The notes under the pieces are model-generated. The model did not search any database. It had not been told where the DNA came from and was given only the letters and a program-made list of their open reading frames with translations. From positions 1 to 64,000 of the forward strand of contig CAZTNA010000006.1 of assembly GCA_964615305.1 (NCBI GenBank): a stretch of 64,000 nucleotides of DNA, given 5' to 3'. The DNA comes from Bog-950 sp964615305. GTDB lineage: Bacteria; Bacteroidota; Bacteroidia; Chitinophagales; LD1. Below, one piece after another: positions 1 to 9,781 of the stretch (its first letter is position 1; every line of letters starts with the position of its first letter). A program made the translations under genes and the position numbers.

Positions 1-55
1 CCCCCGACCCTCTGCTTGTAAGGCAGATGCTCTGAACCAGCTGAGCTAAGCTCCC
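1..55 (-). tRNA. tRNA-Val (anticodon TAC), 3' end cut by window edge
   Basis: Read on the minus strand the segment begins GGGAGCTTAGCTCAG, a normal acceptor arm and D-arm start. It continues into an anticodon stem-loop TCTGC-CTTACAA-GCAGA. The anticodon TAC is the complement of positions 18-20 and decodes GUA valine codons. The T-arm begins (GGTCGGGGG) and the gene then runs off the window, so about 20 nt including the 3' end are missing. Confidence 0.93.
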
Positions 56-124
56 TTTTAGAGGACGGCAAATGTAAAAGCACATTTCGTATTTACAAAT
101 TCTTGCTTAAAAAATTCAAAGGAA

Positions 125-1306
125 CTATACTTCTATAGTTTTGCTATGGGATAAGTGGTGATATACATCGGCACTTGGGCGCTTAGTTCGGTTTTTTGTT
201 TCGTGATTGGTTTCGTATAAACCAAACTGATAGGTGAGTCCTAAGTTCCACTCAAAATTATCGAAGGTACTCCACCAGAAATAACCGCGAACGTCTATTC
301 CCTTATTTACACATTGGTGAACCAACTTCATATAATCTTTCATTGCGCTAACTCTTACTTTGTCGTCTTTAGCGCATACACCATTTTCGGTTACTATTAT
401 TGGTAGTTTGTATTTATACCAGTAGCGCTCTATAACTTCTTGTAAACCTTTAGGGTAATATTCCCACATATCATCATGTGGTTTGTTGAGTTTTTTGATT
501 TTTTCTGGCGTGTCAATGTAACTGATTGGCAGTGGGTCGTGGGCTATTTTTGCATAGTAACTCAAACCAAAAAAATCGAGATTGTCAACGAAAGGTTTTA
601 AACAACGTTCCATAAACCACCAATCTGAAATTTTTGCAGGCAGTACACCTAGTATATTTTCAGCAGCAAATATTACTGTATTGTGGCTAATACCCACAGG
701 TTGCTCTGGTTGCTTGGTTTTTATATAGCGGTACACTTCAGTATGGGCTGCTCCCATATTATCAATGGCACGCATGGCTGTAAAAAGATTCTTTACAAAA
801 GGAGGAAACTGCCCCAGTAAAAAACCATTGCTGGCATACACATTTGGTTCGTTAAAAGTGTTCCAGTACGAAACGTAACCGCCAAATTCATCTACTACTT
901 TTTTCGAGAAATCAACCCACATGGCTACGTTTTCTTTTTTCTGCCAGTTGCCCTTCTCCGAAAACCAGGTAGGGTTGGTAAAATGATGAAGCACCATCAT
1001 TATTTTTACACTGCGGCTTTTCAAGTCATCTAAAAAGTTTTTGTATTCCTGAACTGTATCTTTATGTAGTTCTGCAAATGGTGCGCGCTGTAGTTTGCTC
1101 CACATTAAACTCATGCGGTAGTAGGGGGCGCAATAGGCAATAATTTCAGCATCTTCTTTGAAACGTAGTTCGTGATCGCACGTGCGGTTAAACACAAAGC
1201 CATCTTTAGCTTTTACTCCCACCCAATCGTGCTCAAATGCAGTTTCTATCTGATATGCAGCAGTGGACGTTCCAAAAAAGAAATGTGGTGGAAACTGAAG
1301 TTGCAT
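125..1306 (-). CDS. Glycoside hydrolase family 1 (beta-glucosidase-like)
   Basis: This is a 393-residue (beta/alpha)8-barrel glycosidase of family GH1, the retaining beta-glucosidase/beta-galactosidase group. Both catalytic glutamates are visible: the acid/base in TFNEPN (E153) and the nucleophile in VTENG (E307). The N-terminal FFFGTSTAAYQIE stretch holds the sugar-binding glutamine (Q19), and a WSTFDNFEW stretch near the C-terminus is the usual aglycone/glycone site region. At 393 residues it is shorter than the common 440-480, with shortened loops rather than a lost end. No signal peptide is seen, so it is probably cytoplasmic. It starts 5 bp after the stop of the ABC permease gene, so the two are probably co-transcribed, which may link it to an imported glycoside; the substrate is unknown. 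Confidence 0.92.
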   Translation of the reverse strand: MQLQFPPHFFFGTSTAAYQIETAFEHDWVGVKAKDGFVFNRTCDHELRFKEDAEIIAYCAPYYRMSLMWSKLQRAPFAELHKDTVQEYKNFLDDLKSRSVKIMMVLHHFTNPTWFSEKGNWQKKENVAMWVDFSKKVVDEFGGYVSYWNTFNEPNVYASNGFLLGQFPPFVKNLFTAMRAIDNMGAAHTEVYRYIKTKQPEQPVGISHNTVIFAAENILGVLPAKISDWWFMERCLKPFVDNLDFFGLSYYAKIAHDPLPISYIDTPEKIKKLNKPHDDMWEYYPKGLQEVIERYWYKYKLPIIVTENGVCAKDDKVRVSAMKDYMKLVHQCVNKGIDVRGYFWWSTFDNFEWNLGLTYQFGLYETNHETKNRTKRPSADVYHHLSHSKTIEV

Positions 1307-1311
1307 GACTA

Positions 1312-2391
1312 TTATTTCACAGTTACTCGGGGGTCAATGAGAGAATAAAGTATATCGGTGAAAATATTCATGACTACAAATATGAAAGCCACAAACAACA
1401 CACTGCCCATAACTACAGGAAAATCGAAAGAAAGTAACGACTCAATTGTTTGTAGCCCTAAACCTTTATAATCAAACACCTTTTCAATAAAAAATGCACC
1501 GGTAAGTAGTGCAGCTAACCAACCTGAAATAGACGTAACTACAGGATTCATTGCGTTGCGTAGAGCATGTTTAAATACAACAGGGTAGTAGCCCAACCCT
1601 TTTGCTTTTGCAGTGCGTATATAGTCTTGACTAAGCACATCGAGCATACTGCTTCGGGTGAGCTGTGTTACAATAGCCACCGGCCTAACGCCTAAAGCCA
1701 GCATGGGTAGCCACAAGTTTTTCCAAACTGTGATGGTTTCACCTGTGTAATCCATATCAGTCAGCGAACCTCTTACGTTCAGATGAGTCCAATCGCTCAG
1801 ATAGTACCCAAATATCATAGCTAAAATTATTCCTGAAAAATAAGCCGGCTGAGATATGCCAAATGTACTGAGCACAAGAATGATGTTGTCCCAAACAGAG
1901 TACTGCCTAATGGCTGCAAACACACCTAGTATGATTCCGACAAGCGAAGCAAATGCCATAGCTGTAATGGCCAGAACAAATGTTGGGTAAATTTTTTCGC
2001 CTAACACTTCACTTACTTTTCTTCGGGTTTGAAACGATTTGCCGAGATATGGCATCTTAAAAACAAACGATAACTCACCAATTGAAAAAAGAGTTTTAAA
2101 ATTGACTTCATCTTTGTTCAGGTAACTGGCAGCCTCACCATCTATAGTGTTGTTGATAGACACAGGTGATATGTCGTTAAAATAAAGAACCAACCTGTGG
2201 TACCACGGCAGGTTGAGCCGGAACTCTTTCTCAATAGCTTCAATAGACGCAGTATCTGCCCGCTGACCCAAAGTCATGCGGGCAGAGTTTACAGGTAGTA
2301 TATTGAACAAAACGAAAATTACCATTACAACACCTACCATTACAAGTAAGCCGTTGAGCAATCGTTTTGTAATAAACTTTAGAAGATGCAT
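1312..2391 (-). CDS. ABC transporter permease, DppB/OppB family
   Basis: A 359-residue inner-membrane permease of the BPD_transp_1 family. The N-terminal RLLNGLLVMVGVVMVIFVLF helix is typical of DppB/OppB. It is followed by a roughly 100-residue extracytoplasmic insert, then several hydrophobic helices from about residue 135 on. The cytoplasmic coupling (EAA-like) loop is near residues 240-270 (SMLDVLSQDYIRTAKAKGL), and the C-terminal LIDPRV motif is standard. The partner permease and ATPases are not next to it. An oligopeptide-type binding lipoprotein lies 19 kb away at 21227, and a partnership is only possible. The gene is first in a two-gene unit with the GH1 enzyme and is divergent from the LolD-like gene. 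The substrate could be peptide or oligosaccharide. Confidence 0.92.
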   Translation of the reverse strand: MHLLKFITKRLLNGLLVMVGVVMVIFVLFNILPVNSARMTLGQRADTASIEAIEKEFRLNLPWYHRLVLYFNDISPVSINNTIDGEAASYLNKDEVNFKTLFSIGELSFVFKMPYLGKSFQTRRKVSEVLGEKIYPTFVLAITAMAFASLVGIILGVFAAIRQYSVWDNIILVLSTFGISQPAYFSGIILAMIFGYYLSDWTHLNVRGSLTDMDYTGETITVWKNLWLPMLALGVRPVAIVTQLTRSSMLDVLSQDYIRTAKAKGLGYYPVVFKHALRNAMNPVVTSISGWLAALLTGAFFIEKVFDYKGLGLQTIESLLSFDFPVVMGSVLFVAFIFVVMNIFTDILYSLIDPRVTVK

Positions 2392-2535
2392 GTTTAAATA
2401 GAACCGCCCGAAAGTAAAATTTTATGTTTCGTATCTATCACACAGATAGCAACAATGTGCAGCCAAATTAGGTTTGTTTGCGCCTAATTTTTACTTAATA
2501 TTTTTTTATTGGTAGTTGAAGCCTACATTCACCAC

Positions 2536-3189
2536 ATGATATTGCAGGCAAAAAATATTTGTAAAAGGTATGGTAACCTCGAAGTGCTGAAAGGTGTTTC
2601 GTTTTCGGTGGCTAAAGGTGAAATTGTTTCATTGGTAGGTCCTTCAGGAGCAGGTAAATCTACGTTGCTCCACATTATTGGTACGTTAGATAAACCTGAT
2701 GGAGGAAAAGTAACTATTGAGGGTAAAGATGTGTTCAGTCAATCCGAAAAACAACTATCCGCTTTTAGAAACCAGTCAATAGGTTTTATCTTTCAATTTC
2801 ATCATTTGCTTCCTGAGTTTACTGCTTTAGAAAATGTTTGCATTCCGGCATTCATTGGCAGTAAATCAATTCAGGAAACTGAAACAAGAGCAAAAGATTT
2901 GCTCGGTATGCTTCATCTTTCGCAACGGATGAATCATAAACCCTCAGAACTATCAGGTGGTGAGCAGCAGCGGGTTGCGGTAGCACGCGCATTAATGAAC
3001 AACCCGGCTATAATTATGGCTGACGAACCATCTGGTAATTTAGACACTAACCATGCCCGCGAACTTCATCATCTGTTTTTTGAGCTGCGAGAAAAGTTAA
3101 ACCAAACCTTTGTAATTGTAACCCATAACGAGGAACTGGCCGATATGGCAGATAGAAAAGTGGTTATGAAAGATGGTGAAATTGTTTAG
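2536..3189 (+). CDS. lolD: LolD-like ABC transporter ATP-binding protein
   Basis: A 217-residue ABC ATPase of the LolD/MacB/FtsE class, which power lipoprotein release or other inner-membrane export complexes. Walker A is GPSGAGKS (residues 35-42), with a Q-loop in FIFQFHHLLPEF, the signature LSGGEQQR, Walker B IIMADEPSGNLD and an H-loop at VTHNEE. I chose ATG 2536, giving MILQAKNICKRYG, because homologues begin there. A TTG at 2509 would add nine residues of no visible meaning. No LolC/E-type permease is adjacent, which is common in Bacteroidota, so LolD is the family call and not proof of the transported substrate. Confidence 0.88.
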   Translation: MILQAKNICKRYGNLEVLKGVSFSVAKGEIVSLVGPSGAGKSTLLHIIGTLDKPDGGKVTIEGKDVFSQSEKQLSAFRNQSIGFIFQFHHLLPEFTALENVCIPAFIGSKSIQETETRAKDLLGMLHLSQRMNHKPSELSGGEQQRVAVARALMNNPAIIMADEPSGNLDTNHARELHHLFFELREKLNQTFVIVTHNEELADMADRKVVMKDGEIV

Positions 3190-3276
3190 TTGCATTCTTT
3201 TGTAGAAAATTCAATCTCCGAATAACTTTTGCTTTTACAAGCCTTTTGTATTTTCGAAAACAAGTAAAATACATAA

Positions 3277-3996
3277 ATGAAAAACTATCTACTCGTAATA
3301 GCAGTATTTACCATATTGGTATCCCAAAATTCTTGTAAGAAAGAAACAACTCCAACTCAATTTTGTAAAGCCACAAAATGGAGCATCGGCTCGCAGTCTA
3401 TAGCGTATATCTACGATGCTTCAGGATTTATTAAAAAAGCTACCGGTTTAGATGGTAGTTATTCAGATTATACTCAAAGCGGTAATCTGCTTACACGCCA
3501 AAGTTATTCAAGTGCAGGGTTGCCTACCGGTACTATTACGCTTACGGTGAATGATGCCGGATACGTAATATTCGATGCCAGCAATCCGGATACAATGCTT
3601 TATAAATACAACAGCGAGGGTCAGTTAAGTGAATTTGTGCGTAGGCAAGACACTGTAAAGTCTCGAGTTGTAATTAGTTATAATGGTGGCGATATACAAA
3701 ACATTATTGAGTATAAAGCTGACAGTACTATTAAAAGCACTAAAGTGTACGAATACTATACAGACCGAGAGAATAACACTAATCTAAATATATCGTACGA
3801 TTTGATAGATAGCCGCTTCGGAAAACCCGCCAAGCATTTTGTTAAACGCATTACAACAGGCACTTCCTCCAATACACTCAGTTACACATATCTTACCTAC
3901 ACTTTTGACGATAGGGGCTCTGCTACCAAAGTGCAGATAGTCAATCAGCCGGACAACTACGTAACCGATATTACATTCGACTATAGTTGCGAGTAA
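3277..3996 (+). CDS. Hypothetical lipoprotein with YD-like beta repeats
   Basis: A 239-residue protein with an N-terminal signal ending in VSQNSC, a plausible lipobox, followed by KKE, so it is probably lipid-anchored in the cell envelope. The mature part is rich in Tyr, Thr, Asn and short beta-strand motifs such as YIYDASG, YKYNSEGQL and YTFDDRGSATK. These resemble the YD/RHS-like wedge repeats of many Bacteroidota lipoproteins (DUF4595-like). No catalytic motif is visible. It stands alone between the LolD-like gene and the large adhesin, both on the same strand. Function unknown. Confidence 0.7.
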   Translation: MKNYLLVIAVFTILVSQNSCKKETTPTQFCKATKWSIGSQSIAYIYDASGFIKKATGLDGSYSDYTQSGNLLTRQSYSSAGLPTGTITLTVNDAGYVIFDASNPDTMLYKYNSEGQLSEFVRRQDTVKSRVVISYNGGDIQNIIEYKADSTIKSTKVYEYYTDRENNTNLNISYDLIDSRFGKPAKHFVKRITTGTSSNTLSYTYLTYTFDDRGSATKVQIVNQPDNYVTDITFDYSCE

Positions 3997-4199
3997 TATT
4001 GTCTCATCAGATTTCTTAAATACATAGCTTCGACCATGTACTCAACTTGACGAGTGCATGTTTTTTTTCATCGTGTAAAACATGTATTAAATCATGTAAG
4101 CTATTTTCATTTCTCTGCTTTTATATATTTACCTTACACACTATTTCACCCACCATGAAATCGAAGATTCACGAATTCCTTACGCGGAAAAAAATTTCC

Positions 4200-7100
4200 A
4201 TGATTAAAAAATTATTCCTCTCACCTGTAGTGGTAGCATTTAGCTTGTGTGTTGTTGCACAGCAAACTACTTACCGTCAACTGTACGACATTGCACTTTT
4301 TGACATGCCCGCAGCTATTACTCAAAGCACAACGGGGAATTATCTAATTGCTGGAACCAATATAAGTTTTGGTGCTACCGGAAACTTAACCGAAACCATG
4401 GCCAATGGTACTGTGGCGTGGAGTAAGAGTTACACCGCAGGTGGTTTTACCACCATGTTTAATGATGTAAAAAAAGTGAGCACAGGCGGTTACATTGTTA
4501 CAGGCACAACCGGTAGTGGGTGTTTGTTAATGAAGGTAGATGTAGCAGGTAATGTAGCATGGAGCAATCGCTACCGCGTAGCAAGTTCAAATTCGAACGA
4601 GAGCGGTAACCGGGTAATAGAAACAAGTGACGGGGGATTTGTAGTAGCCGGCAGTGTTACAGGAGTTGACCCTGATGGGGCAGGAGGCATTGCCCGTCAG
4701 GATTCATCAAAGATGTTTGCCATGAAAGTAAACAGTACAGGTACTCTGCAATGGATGCGCACATTTTTTTACACCACTGCTTTTGATGATGATGACTACC
4801 TGCGCGATGTAGCTGAAACTTCAGATGGTTACGTGTTTGTTGGTGGTGCTACAATAGTAGCCGGTGATGGACAAAGTGATGCTACAATTTTAAAAACCGA
4901 TGTAAACGGAACATTGCAATGGGCGCGCAGGTGGGGCAACAGCAATAGCGAAGAAGCTTATGCTATTATTTCTACCGGGTCTAACAGTGTAATGATAAGT
5001 GGTGATGATAACGGCCGCTCATTTATTTTGAATGTAAGCACTCCTAATGCAGGCCCAACAACCATCGGTACAAACAGTTTGTACACCACTGCCGGATTCA
5101 CCGCACTAGGTTCAAGTTTAACGCGCACCATTGACGGGCACAATACTATTTTCGGAACAAGGTTTGGCGTTATTTTTAGTCCGCCTTTTCTCGACTATAG
5201 CTCATACATATTAAAAACAGATGCGTCAACCGGAGCTGTATTATTCAGCAGAGCTTACAACTCAGGTTTTGTTTCCATACTGCCCGTAGGTATTCAGGTG
5301 AGCGATACGGGCTACCTGATGGGTTCGCTTAGTTTTTCTCCGGGCAGTAGTACAAGTTACGATTATGAAGTAGTAAAAACTGATAAGAACGGAAGTCAGA
5401 CAGGTGCATCGTGCGCGCCCACGTCACCAACTTTTTTGCGAAGCAACTATACCCCTACACTTACCAGTTTCTCATCAAGCATTGTTACCACCAGCGTATC
5501 AAATTCTGTTAGTGTAATAGCTGCTAATATTACGCCCACAAAAATTGTTAGCTGCCTCAACATTGCCTGCACTCCGCCTCCGGTGCCCAATGTAACCGCA
5601 AGCGGTAATAACATTTGTCCGGGTACACCGGTTACCATTAACGCTTCGGGAGGAACCAACGTTACTTACCATGTGTACACCGTACCTACCGGTGGTACCC
5701 CCATAGGCAATGCACCATTTGCGGTTACACCGGCTGCTACCACCACTTATTATGTAGAAGCCGATGACAATACCAACCCCGGCTGTGTAAGTGCAAGAGC
5801 CAGCGTAACGGTTACGGTTATTCAGCCGCCAACCGGTGTTGGTGCAATTTCGGGAAGTGCGAACCCCTGCTTAGGAAATGCGAATTATTCTGTAACGGCT
5901 ACCGGTGCTACCGGTTATACGTGGAGTGTGAGTGGTGGAGGTAGTATTACAGGCGGGCAAAACACCAACACGGCCACTATTAACTGGACAAGCAGTGGCG
6001 GGCCTTATACCGTTACTGTTTTAGTAACCAATACCTGCGGCACAGTTACGCGTACACAAAACGTAAACGTAGTGGCTGGTGTAAGTGGTGTGGGTGCTAT
6101 TGCGAATCCGAATCCGGTTTGTGTAGGTTCTACTGTTACATTGATTGGTTCGGGTAGCGGAGTAAACAACTGGAACTGGACAGGCCCTAATGGATTTAGT
6201 GCATCTACACAGAACCCCCAGATAACCAACGTAACAACTGCCGCTGCCGGCACCTATAACCTGGTGGCAAGCAGCGCTTGCGGCAGTGGTAGCGCCAGCG
6301 TTACCCTTGTAGTTAACGATAAGCCAACCAATGTATCAGCATCTGTTAATCCTGTTTCTGCTTGTGTTGGTAATACGCTTAACTTAACCGGTAGTGGAAC
6401 AAACGCTATATCGTGGAGTTGGTCAGGGCCCAATGGATTTAGCGCTACTACACAAAACGCATCTGTTACAAATGCACAGGTTGTTTCAACGGGAACTTAT
6501 ACACTAAATGCCACAAACACTTGCGGCACCACCTCAGCTACTGTAAACGCAACGGTTAACTCTGCGCCTACAGCGGTGAACGCTTCGCTGAATCCAAACC
6601 CGGTTTGTGCAGGAAGTGTTTTAACCCTCGGTGGAGGAGCTACTGGAGCTACCAGCTACGCCTGGACAGGGCCAAACGGCTACTCGTCTTCGCAGTTAAA
6701 CAATACCATCAGTAATTTCCAAAGTATAAATGTGGGCACTTACACACTTACCGCCACTAACTCTTGCGGAAGTACGCAAGACGCACAACAGGTAACGCTG
6801 GCTACTGTGCCAACTAACGTTACGGCTTCGGCTAACTCAACTAATATCTGCGGAAACTCAACTCTTACGCTAAGCGGCAACGCCAACAGCGCATCTTCGT
6901 TTTCGTGGACGGGGCCTAACGGATTTACATCTAATGTTCAAAACCCAACGCGACCCAATATGACTGTTGCAGATAGCGGACTTTATACGCTTACAGCTAG
7001 TAACAACTGCGGCAACGCTACTGCTACAGTCAATGTAGATGTTGATAACCCAGTTCAGAATTTAACCAGCGGTGCTTCACCTAACGATACCGTGTGTGCG

Positions 7101-9776
7101 GGAGCTACTATCAGTTTATCGGGTAGCGGCACACAGGTAGATTCATGGAGTTGGTCAGGACCTAACAACTTTAGTTCTACTCAGCAAAACCCCGCTATTG
7201 CCAATACTACTCAGGTAAACAGCGGAACATATACGCTTACAGCGTCTAACGCTTGCGGCAATCAAACTTCAACTGTTGCAGTACTGGTAAACAACCCCAT
7301 CCAAAATCTAAGTGCCGGTGCTTCGGCCAACGGAGTAGTGTGCAGCGGCAGTAGTATTACTTTAACGGCTGCGGGCACTAATGTAAACAGTTGGAGTTGG
7401 AGCGGGCCGAATGGTTTTTCTTCTACACAACAGAATCCGACTATCAACCCTGCGCAAACAGTTAACAGCGGCACTTACACCGTTACTGCTTTCAACGCCT
7501 GCGGAAATCAAACTGCTACTGCATCGGTGCAGGTGGATACTACGATACTGAATGTTACCTCTTCTTCTTCGCCTGATGATACTGTTTGTGCGGGCAGCAC
7601 GATTAATCTTTCTGCCAACGGAACTAACGTGAGCAGTTGGAGTTGGACAGGCCCTTCGAGTTTCACTTCGCCTTTGCAAAACGTTTCTATCAGTAATGTA
7701 ACTACTACGAATAGCGGAACATATACTGTAACTGCAAGTAACGCATGCGGCAACTCGCAGTCGAGTGTAAATGTGTTGGTGAATAATTCTATTCAAAACC
7801 TTACCGCTTCTGCTACTGCCGGTGGCGTGGTATGCAGCGGCAGCACTATTACTTTATCTGCATTGGCCACTGATGCAAACAGTTGGGTATGGTCAGGTCC
7901 TAATGGTTTTACCTCTACTCAACAAAGCCCGACTATTAGCCCTGCGCAAACCGTACACAACGGCACTTATACTGTAACGGTAAATAATGCATGCGGAAGC
8001 CAAAACGCTTCGGTTACGGTGCAGGTAGATACGCTGATAGAAAATCTTTCATTGTCTGCGGCCCCTAACGATACTATTTGTACTGGCGGTACTATAACGC
8101 TTTCTGCTTCCGGTACCAACATTACTAATTGGAGTTGGTCAGGCCCGTTGGGTTTTACTTCGGCTTTACAAAGTGTGGCTATTAGCAATGTAGCAACTAA
8201 TAACAGCGGCACATATACCATAACTGCATCTAACGCCTGTGGTAATTCAACTGCTGCTGTAACGATTGTGGTGAACGGGGCTATTCAAAGTTTAGTTGCT
8301 TCTGCTTCGGGCAATGGTTTGGTTTGCAGCGGCAGCAGTGTTACGCTTTCGGCTTTGGGTACTGATGTGGCTCAATGGAGTTGGGTGGGGCCTAATGGCT
8401 TTGCCTCCGGACAGCAAAGCCCGGTTATTAGCCCGGCTACTGTAGCAGCGAGCGGCATTTACACTGTTACAGCGTATAATGTATGTGGCAATCAAACCAC
8501 CAGCGTATTGGTGCAGGTAGATACGCTTATTCTGAACCTTGCCGCTACGGCACAGCCCGATGATACACTTTGCGTTGGAGGAACTATCAGTTTACAGGCA
8601 ACGGGCGATAACGTAACTACGTGGAATTGGACCGGGCCGAACGCTTTTACATCATTGCTTCAAAACCCTACGGTTAGCAATGCCCAACCCGCCAACAGCG
8701 GCACCTACACATTAACCGCTTCTAACGCTTGCGGCAATGCAACTTCATTGGTGAATGTATTTGTGAAAAATATACCTCTTACCCCGAGCGCTATTACCGG
8801 CCCTGTAACAGTTTGCGGAAACGCTACGGCCGTGTATGCAGTTACTAACTCTGCCGATGTTAGCGCCTATACCTGGAGCGTGAGCGGTGGTGGAAACATA
8901 GTAAGCGGGCAGGGCACTAACTCTATTAATATGAATTGGGGCGGTGCAGCCGGTAACTATACGGTTTCGGTTACTGCTGCGAACGAGTGCGGTGGTTCTA
9001 CTGCTGCGTTTATGGTGGTGCATGTAGATGTGCCGACTATACTTGGTATTGATGCAGCCAACGATACTGTTTGCCACGGTTCATTTACTACGCTTACGGC
9101 CAGTGTTACCCCGGCCGGCACTACTGTGATATGGTACGATGCAGCGGTTGGTGGCACTCAACTGGCTACCGGTGCTGAATACGCCACCCCTTACTTAACA
9201 CAAACCGCTACCTTCTTTGCCGAAGCTATTTCAATGGGAGGTTGTCAGAATTTGCAGGGAAGGATTCCGGTAACGGTGGTGGTTACTCCACTGCCGGTGG
9301 TTACGCTTACCAGCGACCACGACAATTTTACCGTGTTTCAAAACGAAGTGCTGATACTTACCGCCCACCCCGACTCGTTTAACCACTATGACTTTTATGT
9401 AAATGGTGTGCTGATGCAGTCAGATGTTGTGAACACTTATGCCTCGAGCAGTTATGCCGATATGGACTCTGTGTGGGTGATAGCCACGGCAGGCGCCTGT
9501 GTGAGTTTGCGCAGCGAAGCAGTGGTACGGGTGGTTGATTTTCCGAATGCCTTTACCCCTAATGCCGATGGCAGAAATGATGTGTTCTTAAAGAATTATG
9601 ATTTGGTGATTCTGAACCGATGGGGGCAGGAACTGTACCGCGGTGTTGATGGATGGGATGGGCGCTACAAAGGCGATAAAGTATCACCGGGCACTTACTA
9701 CTACGTGGTACAGTTGGCAGATATTACCGACCGCAAAACTACTATTAAAGGAAACGTATTGCTGATTGAAGATTAA
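4200..9776 (+). CDS. Giant Ig-repeat surface protein, T9SS type B (CHU_C) cargo
   Basis: About 1858 residues from ATG 4200. That start gives a clean signal peptide (MIKKLFLSPVVVAFSLCVVAQ), whereas upstream in-frame codons at 4047 and 4155 do not. The N-terminal 400 residues carry repeated GGYIVTGTT / GSLLMKVD / GTLQWMR motifs, a delta-60-like beta-propeller. Next come an Ig_7-like domain, a PKD-like domain, eleven tandem Ig-like domains of about 82 residues with paired cysteines (6075-8768), a second PKD-like domain and a second Ig_7-like domain. It ends in NAFTPNADGRNDVF...LVILNRWGQELY, the gliding-motility-associated C-terminal (CHU_C) type B sorting domain. Such proteins cross the outer membrane by T9SS and act as adhesins or motility filaments. 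The PorP/SprF-family gene just downstream is the usual partner of type B cargos. An adhesive role is inferred. Confidence 0.92.
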   Translation: MIKKLFLSPVVVAFSLCVVAQQTTYRQLYDIALFDMPAAITQSTTGNYLIAGTNISFGATGNLTETMANGTVAWSKSYTAGGFTTMFNDVKKVSTGGYIVTGTTGSGCLLMKVDVAGNVAWSNRYRVASSNSNESGNRVIETSDGGFVVAGSVTGVDPDGAGGIARQDSSKMFAMKVNSTGTLQWMRTFFYTTAFDDDDYLRDVAETSDGYVFVGGATIVAGDGQSDATILKTDVNGTLQWARRWGNSNSEEAYAIISTGSNSVMISGDDNGRSFILNVSTPNAGPTTIGTNSLYTTAGFTALGSSLTRTIDGHNTIFGTRFGVIFSPPFLDYSSYILKTDASTGAVLFSRAYNSGFVSILPVGIQVSDTGYLMGSLSFSPGSSTSYDYEVVKTDKNGSQTGASCAPTSPTFLRSNYTPTLTSFSSSIVTTSVSNSVSVIAANITPTKIVSCLNIACTPPPVPNVTASGNNICPGTPVTINASGGTNVTYHVYTVPTGGTPIGNAPFAVTPAATTTYYVEADDNTNPGCVSARASVTVTVIQPPTGVGAISGSANPCLGNANYSVTATGATGYTWSVSGGGSITGGQNTNTATINWTSSGGPYTVTVLVTNTCGTVTRTQNVNVVAGVSGVGAIANPNPVCVGSTVTLIGSGSGVNNWNWTGPNGFSASTQNPQITNVTTAAAGTYNLVASSACGSGSASVTLVVNDKPTNVSASVNPVSACVGNTLNLTGSGTNAISWSWSGPNGFSATTQNASVTNAQVVSTGTYTLNATNTCGTTSATVNATVNSAPTAVNASLNPNPVCAGSVLTLGGGATGATSYAWTGPNGYSSSQLNNTISNFQSINVGTYTLTATNSCGSTQDAQQVTLATVPTNVTASANSTNICGNSTLTLSGNANSASSFSWTGPNGFTSNVQNPTRPNMTVADSGLYTLTASNNCGNATATVNVDVDNPVQNLTSGASPNDTVCAGATISLSGSGTQVDSWSWSGPNNFSSTQQNPAIANTTQVNSGTYTLTASNACGNQTSTVAVLVNNPIQNLSAGASANGVVCSGSSITLTAAGTNVNSWSWSGPNGFSSTQQNPTINPAQTVNSGTYTVTAFNACGNQTATASVQVDTTILNVTSSSSPDDTVCAGSTINLSANGTNVSSWSWTGPSSFTSPLQNVSISNVTTTNSGTYTVTASNACGNSQSSVNVLVNNSIQNLTASATAGGVVCSGSTITLSALATDANSWVWSGPNGFTSTQQSPTISPAQTVHNGTYTVTVNNACGSQNASVTVQVDTLIENLSLSAAPNDTICTGGTITLSASGTNITNWSWSGPLGFTSALQSVAISNVATNNSGTYTITASNACGNSTAAVTIVVNGAIQSLVASASGNGLVCSGSSVTLSALGTDVAQWSWVGPNGFASGQQSPVISPATVAASGIYTVTAYNVCGNQTTSVLVQVDTLILNLAATAQPDDTLCVGGTISLQATGDNVTTWNWTGPNAFTSLLQNPTVSNAQPANSGTYTLTASNACGNATSLVNVFVKNIPLTPSAITGPVTVCGNATAVYAVTNSADVSAYTWSVSGGGNIVSGQGTNSINMNWGGAAGNYTVSVTAANECGGSTAAFMVVHVDVPTILGIDAANDTVCHGSFTTLTASVTPAGTTVIWYDAAVGGTQLATGAEYATPYLTQTATFFAEAISMGGCQNLQGRIPVTVVVTPLPVVTLTSDHDNFTVFQNEVLILTAHPDSFNHYDFYVNGVLMQSDVVNTYASSSYADMDSVWVIATAGACVSLRSEAVVRVVDFPNAFTPNADGRNDVFLKNYDLVILNRWGQELYRGVDGWDGRYKGDKVSPGTYYYVVQLADITDRKTTIKGNVLLIED
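6075..8768 (+). repeat. Eleven tandem ~246-bp Ig-domain repeats
   Basis: Within the adhesin, eleven consecutive units of about 82 codons share the core W-x-W-x-GP-x-x-F ... GTYTLTASNACGN. Each has one cysteine near its start (VCAG/VCSG) and one near its end (ACGN), a likely intradomain disulfide. The last seven units (7047-8768) are exactly 82 codons each and alternate between two subtypes. Low-level divergence at DNA level suggests they are old enough to assemble but related by duplication. Confidence 0.9.
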
Positions 9777-9781
9777 ACAGA

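Noticed and set aside
4047..4199. An N-terminal extension of the giant adhesin
   Set aside because: The added residues are Cys/Phe-rich with no signal-peptide logic, and the export signal starts at ATG 4200.
7362..7796. Open frames antisense to the adhesin Ig repeats
   Set aside because: They follow the codon bias of the repeated Thr/Ser/Gly-rich coding strand, lack homology features and starts, and recur wherever the repeat recurs.
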